A DNA stretch of 64,000 nt from Litoditis marina (taxonomy: Eukaryota; Nematoda; Chromadorea; Rhabditida; Rhabditidae). The notes beneath the pieces were generated by a model, which saw nothing but the letters and a program-made list of their open reading frames with translations, was not told where the DNA came from and ran no database searches. Positions 25,101 to 37,500 of the stretch are shown piece by piece (position 1 is the first letter of the stretch; each line of letters begins with the position of its first letter). Location: contig OZ038436.1 in NCBI GenBank assembly GCA_964036275.1, positions 18,627,904 through 18,691,903 on the forward strand, in the 5' to 3' direction. A program made the translations under genes and the position numbers.

Positions 25101-25684
25101 ATATAATCCTAACCTTCGGGAAATTTCGGGGAGTTGGCGGCTGGCGTGAGTGGGTTGGCAGGAATCTTCTGTCCCAGTAGACGTTCGGCCACGCGTCTTG
25201 AGAAAGGAGAGCAGGCCGGGAGATGGCGCTTGGCCGGATCGAACGCGAAGTGCAGCGAGTTCACCTGAACACTATTGGTTTGTACAAACTCAATTGAACA
25301 AAAACTGATAGGCATCAGATGTTTCTTTTTGAAGACCAGTCAAACGATGTTAAATTTTTACTAAGAAAAAAATCATTGCTTTAACATATTCAAGGCAATT
25401 ATCAAACTGGTAAGCAAAGCTAAAATTACACTAGCAGAAACACCATTCCTGTGTTTATTCAGACTTCAGTGTGCATACTGTAAAATATGCGGTTACCTGT
25501 CGATAATGGAGCATCCCCTGGGGATTGTTGTGCCATATTTCACTACATTTCACACAACACATCAGCCCGTCCGGACGTTCCTGGAAATTAGACAAAAATA
25601 CATTATACAATCTATACTGTTGACTACTCTGGTTATTCTGGAACAGCTCGATTAGCAGATCCTAACCTGCGTCTCCTCAGACAT
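22125..25684 (-). CDS. Basic protein with SANT/Myb-like C-terminus, probably nuclear (318 aa)
   Basis: Ten exons, all phases matching: 25,684-25,667, 25,580-25,497, 25,264-25,114, 24,902-24,777, 24,618-24,538, 24,324-24,273, 23,647-23,547, 23,108-23,038, 22,781-22,656 and 22,271-22,125. The start MSEETQ is the first ATG of an exon following a repeat. Residues 7-34 hold a cysteine cluster (MCCVKCSEIWHN), possibly a small zinc site. Residues about 86-155 are rich in Ser, Arg and Lys (SSSSSRIRARKR, YCKKESKKKE). Residues 180-270 are acidic (EEALRAVEEER, WDDELPDEE). The end (EEWSRLHVSFQRLHIGSQ, EFDWEQVGREVGLP, then CRSAIRTIYRRL) has the spaced tryptophans and basic third helix of a SANT/Myb fold. 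A chromatin or small-RNA transcription factor role is plausible but unproven. I do not recognise the gene. Confidence 0.8.
23690..23890 (-). repeat. Composite repeat with internal tRNA-like pol III promoter
   Basis: Best-preserved copy, in an intron. The leader starts ATCGTCGCCAACGGAAAGG. The core has A box TAGCGCAGTGGTTAGCGC and B box GGTTCGATTCC, and the tail is TTTATAAATTTGGCAC. Confidence 0.85.
24054..24190 (-). repeat. 140-bp dispersed repeat, copy 4
   Basis: Starts ACTGTTAGTCAGTTGCACAG; in an intron of the SANT-like gene. Confidence 0.8.
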
Positions 25685-25889
25685 ACGCTATTTCTCTGCT
25701 CTCACACCCCGCTGGGAAACAAGTAACGTGAAACAGTGCGCAGGGCAAGAGACGCAGAACTATGACAAAAGTCGGGAGAGTTAGTCGTAGAAAATCCGGG
25801 ACTTAGCCGTGGGAAATTAGGGCCAGCGCGTTGCGGTAACGAACCTCCCTTAACCTACCCCTCTAACTCCCAGATATGTGAGTTAAATG

Positions 25890-25980
25890 CAAAATTTTCG
25901 GCGCCGAGCGGATTCGAACTCGCCAAGCATGTGCGGGACGAAACTCACTAACTGTTGCACATGACTGCAACGCTGGTAAT
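25890..25980 (-). repeat. Degenerate tRNA-like sequence
   Basis: On the minus strand GCGAGTTCGAATCCGC is a B-box/T-arm with pairing stem, preceded by a weak A-box-like stretch. The acceptor stem and anticodon arm are not formed, so this is a tRNA-derived repeat rather than a gene. Confidence 0.4.
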
Positions 25981-27146
25981 TGCTTTGCTATGGTAGAGAT
26001 TACGCCCGTGCCCGCCCTACCCCTCTAGGTCCCATTTTGTGTACCCCTGTAAGTGCCAGATTCTGTGGCCCCCTTCAACTGCCTGTTTTTCGCCAAACTG
26101 ACTTTCATGTCGAAATTCGAAGACCACGCCCTCCTAAGTACCCCTCTAACTGCCCCAGGTTCTGTCTGAGAATTGGGTAAAGGTGTCGGGACTTCCAGAA
26201 CACGTACTCTGGCTCGGAGAACTTGGGCCGCGAAGGGGATAATCATAGTTTTGAGATCACATGTTACTCAATTCTAATTCCTTTACAAGAACATATTTGC
26301 TCAAATAAATACCACACTGTGCCAAAATCTCACAAGTTTTCACTTCAAGTGAAAAAGTTAAAAAAGCATTCTAAAAGAGAATAACAAAATAACTGCAAGT
26401 GCAAGACAAAAACAAAGTAGAACGTTGTGGCAACACTGTCTTCTCAACTCACCGTAAATATCAGTACAGATGTCCTTTTCGGTAGTCTGTACACCACCCC
26501 AGGGGTACCATCACATGTGACCGGAGAACACGCGAACATCCTCAAAGTTGTATAATTATATCATTTCAAGAGATTGTAGAAGAAATATGTTACGAACAAT
26601 GTTAAACTGACCAAGAAAATGGCACAAGTTGAGCAATGCAAACCGGAAGAAATAAATAAACCACTAATCAGATATTAACTCAAATAAGGTGTTTGTAAAA
26701 ACAACATAGAAGAAGAAGAGGTCGTTTTGGTCATCTGTCGTCTAGTGTTATTGTAGTTTGAACCCGGTGGGGGCATGACTTGTGTGCGAAAAAGGAACTA
26801 CTTTATTTGCAAAAAAAATAATGTTTCGAATTGATTATGAACTACATCCCTTATAAATGTTATACAATCACCAAACAATGCTCCTGATTGAATGTAGACT
26901 TTAGTCAAATAGAAGAGGGTCGGATATATTGAGGTATCGAAGAGGAAAAACTACAGAACCTTAACTTTATATTTATTAGAAAATGGAATAAACGTCACAG
27001 TAAGAGATGAAAGTATTGGAGTGAATTATACCACTGCAGACTAAGGTGTAGATATGTAGTTTACAAAACATGCAACCTTGCCCAATTATCGCCCCTAAAC
27101 GTACGCCTATTCACACCACGGGTCTCGCTTTCTGGGAAAAAGCTAT

Positions 27147-27268
27147 TAAAGAAGGACGATTATGTGGTCCAATCGCAACGCTTCAGTCCTTTAAACCGCA
27201 ATACATTTTTCAATTGCAGTTTAAAGGACCGATGTAACGGGATTGGTCCACATAATCGTCCTTCTTTA
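27147..27268. mobile_element. 120-bp fold-back MITE, copy 1
   Basis: Ends TTAAAGAAGGACGA and TCGTCCTTCTTTAA are perfect inverted repeats, with a central palindrome around CAATTGCAGTTTAAAGGACC. Two further copies are at 35,083-35,205 and 53,389-53,536. Confidence 0.85.
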
Positions 27269-29769
27269 ACCTCAGTAATTGGTAGGTTATGTGAAGGTAA
27301 AATTGGGGGAAAGTTTTGATTTCACTCCCACTTAGGTTTCTGACAATAAAAACAATAATATTATAGATTAACAAAGATACGAATACAACTCAGCAACTGT
27401 TTAGTAGAAGAGTAGTTAGGGAAGAAGAGTAGCTGTTGAGTCGATTCTTTTCCATGTTGACTTGTTCACGTCGCTTTCTACGCGAGTTTCGCTCAGTTAT
27501 GGAAATTTGTATAGTATTCTGGTTACAACACACGACGACTTTAGTGGAAAATCAATTTCTTCTGTGTAAAACAACTATCGGAAAAGTTAAACAATGTGGA
27601 ACCTCTATATTAACCTTCCCTAAAGTTTCGAAGAACATGACTATACTATAGTTTGGCGTTGGCTTCTTTTTCAGTTTCAGGTATATTTGAGTACTTTTCG
27701 AATGTTTCCAGTCAATATTGTTTTATTTGAATGATATGTCCTTCTATGGTATGTCCCCCTTGAATTGGCCCTGTTTTGACACGAGGTCGATCGATTCCAA
27801 TGGAAGATTGTACTATAGGACGGCAAACAACTGCCATTACAGTTTCTGTCAACTTCTATTTTGCAACTTTTGTCAGCTGATTTCGCTACAGAACTCCACC
27901 TTATAATGTGATTACAAAAGTTCAACTCAATGTGTTTTCAAAGTTCTCTCTCTTAGGTAATCATGACTTTGAGGTTCTTTCACATTCTCATGAAATAAAT
28001 ACGCGCCCTGTGCTTTTTGTATGTTATTTCTAGCCATTACAACATATTTAGGCGTTGTTGTAGCGAATTTTGGCTATAATTTTGAAACGTGATTTGGGAT
28101 ATAAAACATTTCCATTTATGTTCCTAAAATTTACAATTCTTTCCGTGAGTCCAAAAGACTTCATTATCACTATCTCAGATATTGTCACTTTCTAAGTCAG
28201 TCGGAAAAGATCACGAGAATTTGAAAATTCAAATAGAACACAAAAATGTGTTTATCAATACTGAAAAAATTGAAGAATGCCTTTTTTCATTGCTAACAGA
28301 CGGCTTTTTCTTCTTTTTGGAATAAATCTGATGGTCAAATATGATTTCCCCCTTTCCCGCTCACATGCTGTTTTGAACGGTTGCGCTCTGGTTCGGGCAT
28401 TGATTTTTATAGTTTCTCCAATTTGGGTCTGTTAATTGAAACTGTTCTTCTACGCCAGAAATCGTACGTTCCGTTTATATTCTAATAGTATATTATACAA
28501 CATTTATTGAAGTATAATATTTATTATGTAAACTGCGAGATAACTATCATTATGCTTTGTTGAGTGTATCATTTGTTTCGTGAGAAGTTTGAGCTTCCGC
28601 GAAGCATAAGCATCACGATATAGTTATCGAGCAGTTAATATAACTTTTGTCATTAAAAGTCAACCAGACCGTTCCAAAGTTTTCGTTCGCTGAATAGGTT
28701 TAAAATGTAATTATAGTGTCATGCAACTATACACGGTAACAGTGAGAATGTTTTCGTCAGGTTTAGTCACCGAAATTTCGTATCTCACAAAGTACTATCT
28801 TTCACACATTTGCTGGATTTTCTGGATAACATTCAGTTCTGTTTAATTAGGTTCATCTTCGTTACTAAATGATCAAAGCCCAAAGAATAATTTTTCAGTA
28901 TTATTATGTTTTGAGCCAATATTCTAATCATCTTTCATAAATGTCTCTTATTTCAAATAATTCGTCGGGATCGAGCGTTCTCTTTATTTATTACCACATT
29001 AACAAGTACTGTCAGTGCACCCATCGCGCACAATCAACTTTTATTTTTTTCAATCGAACTTTTATTTTTTTTAAAAACAAATGTTTAGTTTGCGTTTCTC
29101 GCGCGACGTCGGCTTGCAGACTCTGCCTGGCGACACGCCAAAGCACACGAGAAAAACTTATTTCAGCTCGGTCGTTACGTCATAGAAGAGCTTTTTATTG
29201 TTCTTTTAATTATTATGTGTTCAATATCGTTTCACAATAGTGAGTAGTGTTCAGGTGTGAGGGGGCTGTGTTGCTTTCTGCATCCCACCTTTCCACCTAG
29301 CTTGGGTGTTTGGAGACGTCTAAAAATTTGATTATAAATACATAGTATTAACATTATTTCCATTGGTTTTCAATGAGCGTAAACATTCTGGGTGCATCGG
29401 TCTGTACTCGTCATTCATATTCACATAGGCTAGATCGTAGGAGCAACTGCATACATAACGTTATTTCATGATTTTTCATGAAAACACGAGAAATTTAGTT
29501 ATTGGAGAGAAGAAAGAAGTTTGCGGAGCTTTCTCTGGCCGTTTGGACAGTTCCACAGGAATATCCTTATTATCATTATGTATCATTTAGTGAAGTAACT
29601 ATAAAAAAGGCTATTCTGGCCTTTTGTTGCGCCGCCAGATGACCTGAAGCATGACCTGGTGAACAGATAGTTCGAGGTCAGCACCTTATTAGTTTTGTAA
29701 TATAGCTATTAGGTGATGTTTAATTTTTTGTCCTCACTTCTCCCCGTTTTTCTCTCTTGATCTTTATCA

Positions 29770-29930
29770 CTTTCTTCATTTTTAATTGGTTCTCTTATGA
29801 GTGTTTCTGTTTTCAGCAGCAAACATTCGTTACGGGCGTAGAAGCACTCCATGACTGGTTGCAGCATGCCGTTCGTCGTTATAATGGAGCGACACTGCCG
29901 CACCACGTCGGTTTCCTCTTCTAGTCTCAG
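29770..29930 (-). CDS. Exon-like open frame inside the 3.1-kb element
   Basis: The minus strand encodes a stretch with normal amino-acid composition and GC-richer codons (EEETDVVRQCRSIITTN, then VMECFYARNECLLLKTETL). It is preceded by possible AG acceptors near 29,930. No second exon was linked to it. It may be a relic of the element's own protein or of a captured gene. Confidence 0.3.
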
Positions 29931-31884
29931 GTATATTAAAAAAAATTGAAGAATACATATAAAAATTAAATAATATCACTCTACATCGAAACGAAAGTTC
30001 AGACTGCCTAATTGCAGTACAACTCACACACGAGAAACTGCAGTTCTCTATTCAGTATGATTGGTACCCCAGTTGTAAAACTTTCGGTTTTAAAAAAATT
30101 CTGTGCACAACTGTCGCCCAATATTGATGCACCAGTAAAATACGACTAATGTCTGAAAGGGAGCCCGTTTTTCACTGAAATAGGAAATAGCTAAAGTTTT
30201 TCAATGTAGGTTTCAAAGTTTTTTCCCACTTTCTTAACAGTAGGTAGCTGACAACTTAGACACTACAATTTAACTGGATATAGCAAACTTTGCTATATAG
30301 CCATGGTCGCAGTTCTGTGACACTTGAGAAATTTGGATATTCATGACAAATATTGAATTTTTTTAACCGAAAACCGGGTACTTTCTCAAATAATAGTGGG
30401 ACGGCTGGACCAAGTAATATGCGACAATAAATTAAAGAGTATTCGTCGAGTATTCGGGTACCACTACTGAGGATTGTTGATATATTTCGTAGATAGAAGC
30501 TGAACCATAGACAATTCGAGAATTATGTGCTGTTGTCGTATATTTCCTGATTAATATCCTATTTCAGTATTCGCCATACAGCGAATGTCGTTGCTTCTTC
30601 CCGCTGATGGCATTTTTCTCATCTTAGAAATCATAAGGCACACGGAGCTGCTCCGATGAAAAGGTAGGAAATGTGTATAGTTTATTTAAAAATGAAGTGA
30701 AAATGAAATTATACATGTTTTGGTTATAATAATGTGAACTAAACTACACGCTATTCGCGCTCCGTTCTATCGTGGTCAAGAAGTAATTTAGTTTTCGCTT
30801 TACAAACTGTTACTCTAGACGTATATTTGTATTGGGCAAAAGCAAAAAAATCCCAGCTGATTTCTTTGTACACCAGACAGCTACCTCACCCTCTGGTTTA
30901 TGATTGTATCCAGATAGTGTGAACGTTACTATATTTATGAAGGTTACTTTCTCATTATGGTTTTTAACGAAAGGAGTTCAATAACACGTTTCATTTGCAC
31001 ATTTTATGTTACGTCTTGCAGGGTATAATCTCTCCAGTACGAATACGACACTGCACAATGATCGGACTGTGTCTCACTTTTTTAAATGATAATTTTCATT
31101 ATTTGCATGTATATAAACTGATAAATGCAATCAACTTGCTTATGCTTTGTTATTTCAATATTGTTTTTTTGCTTCCAACGGAAGAACTGAGAACTTCATA
31201 AAACCATCACGGTCTCTGAAGAATAACAGACTATCTCGTATATGATCTCCAAAAAATGTGGTGACAGTGGACGCCGTTTTCTGTTCGCATTTTGACAACC
31301 AGAAAGTGAGGACGTATTAGGTTTTTTCTATTTTGGAAATTTTCCTAGACGTTCATTAAAAGTATATTTGGGTTTGTAAGGAGTCGCTTTTTTGACATGA
31401 TGTTAGCTATAGTTACTTGCCCCATACTCTTTCCGAGTGGTATAGTCCACATCATTTCTTCCGAGACTCTCACAGTAGACATTCGAACCTTCAAAGGACT
31501 GCTTTCTAATGTGGATTTCAGGTCTGTCGATGGACGAGTCGTATAATTGAGAATCGGATACTGTTATCCTTTTCGAATTTCGATTACATTCACGTAATTA
31601 AAGCGCATAATAGAAGTTAGCCATCAGGAGAAGTCTCAGTAAGAATTGAAGGAACTATATAACCAGAATCTGATTGCATTTATTTTGATAAATTCCCTTG
31701 CTTAAGTTCCAAGGATACAGGTAGGCATAATTTCAATCAGCTGCTAAACAGACATGACCTGTGACCTGATGAATGCTGTACACGATGGCTAGTATTCATA
31801 TAAATATGCCTCATTGGTCTCAACAACAGACTTAATGCATTTACACAGCAGAAATTTTGACTTCACTGGTTTGAACCCTCTAGA

Positions 31885-31932
31885 AGAAATCTCGTTTGAA
31901 CCCTCTAGAAGATCGACTTCTCAATTAAAATT
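31885..31932 (+). repeat. Short tandem duplication
   Basis: TTTGAACCCTCTAGAAGA occurs twice, 26 bases apart. Confidence 0.7.
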
Positions 31933-33167
31933 GTCCGTACGTAATGTGACGTGTGGCCGAAAGCGCAATCTAAACATTTCTTTTGAGAAAAAATAAAAGT
32001 TGCTCGGAAAAAATAAAAGTTGATTGAAAAAAAATAAAAGTTGATTGTGCGCGATGGGTGCACTGACAAAGTACGACGCGAGAACTTGTTTTTCTACAGC
32101 AATTATTGCCGAATGAAAAAAAGATGGTCAACCGATTCCCATATTCATTTCAATTAGTAAACATTGTTATTCATATCAGAAGTGTAGTTTTCAACTAGAG
32201 TTATTTCGATCTGATTCGTTTCAAAGGGAAACAGAAAGCAAAACCTGAAACTTTCCCATGAAAGATCTTTCTATTATGTTTTTGATTTCTACCTAGTTCT
32301 CAATTTTCTCGTTTACGCTTCATACCTCACTCACTGTTACTAGCTACACCTTTCTCCCTTCTCTTTTTATTGTCTCTTTCATTTTTTCAACTTCCCTTTC
32401 CCTCTTTCTTTCTCTCTCCTTCCCCCTCTAATCCTTTGCAACAATAGGTGTGACTTTCGGCGTGTAATCGGCTATAAATTAGTCAAAAACGCAACAACAG
32501 CTCCATGTTTCATTCGAAAACATCGTCCTTTTCTATTGCCGGCCTCATCCTATTCAGATTACTTGGAACATATATATGTCTAGACTCGGATAAATTGTTA
32601 TCATTCTATCTCTTACAATATCATCTTATTTCAATGTTTCTTCGATTATTTTGGCTTGTTGAAGAAGTTTGACCAATTAGTAGCTCACACCGAGAACTTT
32701 CTCAATGGGACTTTTCTCACTTAATTCCTTGGTTGATTCTAGACGGACCACTGGATCGAACTCTTTCTAGATACTTCTCTTTCTCACTGAACACCACAGT
32801 ATGTCTTAGTCACAAAAAGTTCAAAACATGATCATCTGATATGCACTTACTGGAGAGTATACAGTAAAGTAGAAGGCAAACATGTGAATAACAAGTCATA
32901 GTAAAGTTGTGAAGACTGGAAGTACCAAAGATCACTATTCTCACCACTGTACGCCCAGAATTACCTTACGTGATAATCTTTTTAGCAGTCTGTAAAGATG
33001 TGAAAACCGTTTCTAACATGTTGTCAAAAAAAGATTGGTGAAAATAATAGTGTAGATTGTTTTCGAATAATACAGTATAATCTCCGGTGAAATTCTTGCA
33101 GTTGCGCAAGGGTGGAAATTTGTAAAATTAAACATTGTAAGCCAGACTGCACCATCGGAGCCCGTAT

Positions 33168-33467
33168 TTAGGTTCACTGGAAAACCGGGTCCTTCCCGAA
33201 CCGAACCGCGAACCGGTCACTGGAGAACCGAACCGAACCGACCGAACCGGATCGTTTACAAGGTAAAACAAATGGGAATCCACTAACTTTACCTTGTATA
33301 CGATTTGTTTATTCAAATCATGATTAATGTTGGTCGGGTTCAAACCTTTCACTAGAGAACCAGTCGATTTAGAATGTCGGTTCGGTCGGTTCACTCGGTT
33401 CGGTTCGGTTCTCCAGTGACCGGTTCGCGGTTTGGTTCGGGAAGGACCCGGTTCTCGAGTGAATTCG
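33168..33467. repeat. 300-bp palindrome built of CGAACCGG-type words
   Basis: The arms at about 33,176-33,250 and 33,372-33,456 are inverted copies (CCGGGTCCTTCCCGAACC and its complement). Both consist of reiterated GAACCGAACCG. The right edge is GTGAATTCGCC, an end shared in type with the elements at 42.8 and 46.2 kb. Confidence 0.8.
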
Positions 33468-34520
33468 CCGTGCACACGTGCTCGGAGATTATTAGTAGTT
33501 TTTGTTACGCCTTTTAAACCAACATTTTCATGTTAATATCGCGTATAGAATTGAATGCAATATGTAATCACGATTTAGCACGTGATCGCCTTTTCTGACA
33601 TCATCTTTGTTATTTCGATACTTTCACTTTCCCCATATTAGGTACGTGATTTTCTGGACGATCGAGAAACAAAGGATAGTAGACGAGTGTAAATGTTACA
33701 CTATATTATCAACACTTGAAAGACGCAAAGTGGCAGTAGAAGTAAGATAAAGGTCAAACAGAAAATTAATGCTTTTTACCATTGCCCACTAGGATTATTT
33801 CACCAACTTGACTACATGTGTAATGAATATAAAAAGTTATGGACCAATTTATGGAATAATTTATATTTTAGTAGTACACATTAGTACTAATCCACTCATA
33901 TCATTGTACAAACCACTTTGAGAATCGGGAAAATATCAAACTTCTCATTTTTGAATCATAATAATGAACTCATGAGTTGTATTTGAATTTAACGTCACAA
34001 TTTATGACGTCACATGTTTGGCTGCAACTCATCTCTTTTCATACAATTTCCGTCGACAACAGGAAATGTTCATAAGTAATGTTAGATAGATTTTCACGTA
34101 GTCGATATAACTTTCTATTACATATATCGGATCGTCACTTTGTGTCCTTTTTAGATTTTGTTCTATATTTAGACGACTAACTGTAAACAGACTACAGTAT
34201 GCCATAGTACACGGGAAGTAGATGTTATACTTAGACGGATCATGGCGCTTTGAATTATGATCCGTTATATTCAACACCCTGACAACAGTCTATAAGTAAA
34301 CATGATCCGTGTGGTATGAAAAAAACTTGCACAAATTTACCAACTTCAATAACAGATTGTGTTTTTGATTTGAAGACATCCTTGTTTTGATTTTTCTTTG
34401 ACGCTCTTTTCTTTGTCAGCTCACTGTCAGCTGTGGCAAACTGTGTCGATTCTTCATTGCTGCTGAATCTCTTAGTTTACCTTTCTCCAATATTTTAATA
34501 GCGGTTTTCAGTGGACCAAG

Positions 34521-37500
34521 ATGACTCATTGGACCAGACGGTTATACCACTCGATTTTTCGAAAGGTGAGTAACTTAGATAAATTAGAACGTTAGTTAAA
34601 ACTCGAAAACTGGTGGGCATGAGATAATGTTCACCTGTTTTCAAGTGTTGTTTTTCATGATCAGGTACAGCAGCAATCGGTTCAAACTCACTTGTAACTA
34701 AAATTGCTTATGATCTACACTGAGTTTTACAATCGATTGCTGCCGCACCAGGGGGTTCAAAATTAAGATTCAAGATGTATTTTGATCACATATCACATTG
34801 TTGCAAAGTGGCGCTCCTTGACTGCTCTCCAGATTTTAATGTTGGCTGTATGTTGATAATTTAGAACCTTCAATATTAGTGGCAGATTCCATATTTAATC
34901 GGGTATTTTGTTAACCGCATTAGTTAACCGAGTTAATGTTTAGCTTGTCATTCATTCAGTCAATTCACTAAATTGGCGTAGCCTTAGTTTTTAGTTTTCT
35001 GTCTCAAAAGCGTTTTCAATTTGCCGTTAGCCAAGCGCACGTTTCCGTTACTTACCGTTGAGCCCGCGCCTTCCCACAAGTTTGAAGAAGGACGACTATG
35101 TGGTGCAATGGCAACGGTTCAGTCCTTTAAACTGCAATACATCTTTCAATTGCAGTTTAAAGGACCGTTGACACGGGATTGGTCCACATAATTGTCCTTC
35201 TTTAATTGGAATACGTTCATTCAGCTCGACACGTACTTGAGCACACGAGAATCGCGACACCAGTTCAAACGTGTGAGTAGTCTGTTCGTTGCACTCTGAG
35301 TTTTCACCTCCCTGCACGAGAACCACACCGAATTTGGAGAGGGACGCACGCTTGTAGGCACGAGCGTAATGAGTTAGGCTTAAGCTTCATCAACCGCACA
35401 CTCGCTTATGTGTCAAGTTAGAACCATCACTGCTAGCACTCAGAAGGGGTGGTCGGCAAGTATTTTATTATCGTTCTGCAGTACTATAGCCTCATTTTAG
35501 TACCACAGCCCCATCTTCAGTTTCATATCCCCATATTCAGCACCAAAGCCCCATATTCTGTACCAGAGCCCCATATTTGGTACCATAGCCCCTCAACCAT
35601 AGCCCCTCATTTCCAGGACATTCGCTGTGTGCAGTTCGCGGTGCTGGCCGACGCGGTGGTCTTCGTGTGTGTCTCCCACCTGGTGGACATGGCCCCCCTG
35701 GCGACGGCCATCGTACTCGACCTCTTCCTCCTCATCATGTCCGTCGTGGCCATCAGCGCCCACTCGGCCCCACTCATACTGCCCAATATTATAGTCAAAG
35801 TAGGTGATAGTCTTTTTGTTCTGAAGTGAGCTTCTGATGTGTATAGTCAAAGTGAGTGATAGTCTTTTTATTCCGAAGTGAGCTTCTGATGTGTATAGTC
35901 AAAGTGAGTGATAGTCGTGGCCATTTCGACGCAGAATTTATGCACCAGCCAATACAGCGAACGGCCTACTGCTCAATACTATAGTCAGTGAGCGACGTGC
36001 AAGATTCAAAGGCTTAGGCCTTTGTTGATGAAAACTGGGCTCTCGGGTCTATGAACCGGACCGTCCTGATTTAAGGGGTCCATAGTTATCACAATGAAAG
36101 ACCGAGTCATTTATGCGTGTAGCTCCGGGAAGAAACTCCTACTGTCCCTAAATATAGGCGAAGTAGGGTATAGTGTAGTCAGAGTGAGATATAAGTATTG
36201 TTAGAGTGAAATGTAATCGCTCATGTTAGGGTGTTTTTCCACCAACAAACACAGCGAACGACTAAGTGGTTCACGTGTGTGTGTCAAGTATGATCAGATT
36301 AACATTTTGGCACGAAGAGTCCTGGAAGGGAAAACAGAAGTACAGCTATGGATATATCAATTTTGTACACCGTGTATTCCAGTTTATCTTCCTGTTGTTG
36401 ATGATGTTCATAGGATGTATTTCTATTGACGCTTTCAACTCTTCCATTCTGCGAACAGAAGGCGTGGTAGGTTTTTCGTTACCATTTCATACATCATGAT
36501 AAAAAAAAGTAGTACAAGCTCACGGTAGATGTAAGGATAAGATTATGTATTGAGACGTGAGGTCAAGAAGGATAACTATGACCGAAAATCTACATCCTAC
36601 TTCCCACTTTCTTGTTCAGTAGAGTGAGAAAATGCAAAACTATGATTTAGTTCTCAGTATCCTAAAATATTTTGAGCTCTTTTCCGGAATATTTTCCTCC
36701 GAAGTTCCTTTTTGTTTCAAAGCATGATTCAGGTTCTTCCGCCGACTTCAACGAATTGGAAGGAGTTGGTCATATCCCATCCCTCCCTCCCACTTTGGCT
36801 TATTCTATTCACACTTCTAATGACCGTCGAAGTCAGGTAAGCAACGTATAGTTTCATAAGAAAAAGTAAATAGAAAAACTATAGAAAACCTATTTCTGGT
36901 CTGAGAAATAGCCATCCAAAAATCCTGGCACGATGCCAATGGGTCTCAGTGGGAATGCAACGAACTATCTTGAACTTTGAAAATGCGGATTCGAGGGTTC
37001 CTGTATTGTCGCTGATATAACATATGACAAGACTCTAGATATAAAATGTATTTACATACTTACATGTTTTGTCACGAGGCGGCGTTTCCCATACCAGTCA
37101 CACCTTTTTTAACATCTTCTTGAAACTTTGAATTCCTTCATATCTCTCGAAACATTGACTTTTCCGGCGAACACTCTGCGAGTCTGCAAACTAATTCTTT
37201 TCTAATTCTAATTCTAATTTCTAATTCTAATTTCTATTTCTAATTTCTATTTCTAATTTCTAATTTTAAATTCTAATTTTTTCTAATTCGAGTCTTTTCT
37301 AATTCTGCAAAACTTTCTAATACCATAGATCGTCCTGTATGAGCATTTTTTGCGGACCTGATGAATAATTCAATAGAACGTGATAGAGACCCCGAATTCA
37401 TCTGGTCTATGGCTTTCGTAAACAGTACTCCATAAACCTTAAAGATCATACTAGCTGTTTCTCTGTGTAGTTTGCCCGTTAGCGCTCGCCAAATATGAGA

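Larger units (their letters stand above)
29003..32085. mobile_element. 3.1-kb DNA element with about 90-bp terminal inverted repeats
   Basis: CAGTGCACCCATCGCGCACA at about 29,015-29,034 is exactly inverted at about 32,045-32,064. Inside each end lie iterated CAACTTTTATTTTTT words, after which AAATGTTTAG-TTGCG also matches. The outer edges differ by a small deletion and no target duplication is clear. No transposase is recognisable; the one protein-like stretch inside is at 29,770-29,930 on the minus strand. Confidence 0.7.
26300..34400. other. Intergenic region dominated by repeats
   Basis: Apart from the elements listed separately (27,147-27,268; 29,003-32,085; 33,168-33,467) I see no gene with coherent splice structure. 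Sequence is AT-rich with scattered short open frames. Confidence 0.55.

Noticed and set aside
33128..33475. 115-codon Pro/Arg/Thr-rich frame
   Set aside because: Translation of the CGAACCGG-word palindrome.
35593..35850. Minus-strand frame of 85 codons opposite exon 2 of the LAPTM-like gene
   Set aside because: Antisense shadow of a GC-rich membrane exon; composition (His, Asp, Glu) is that of reversed hydrophobic codons.
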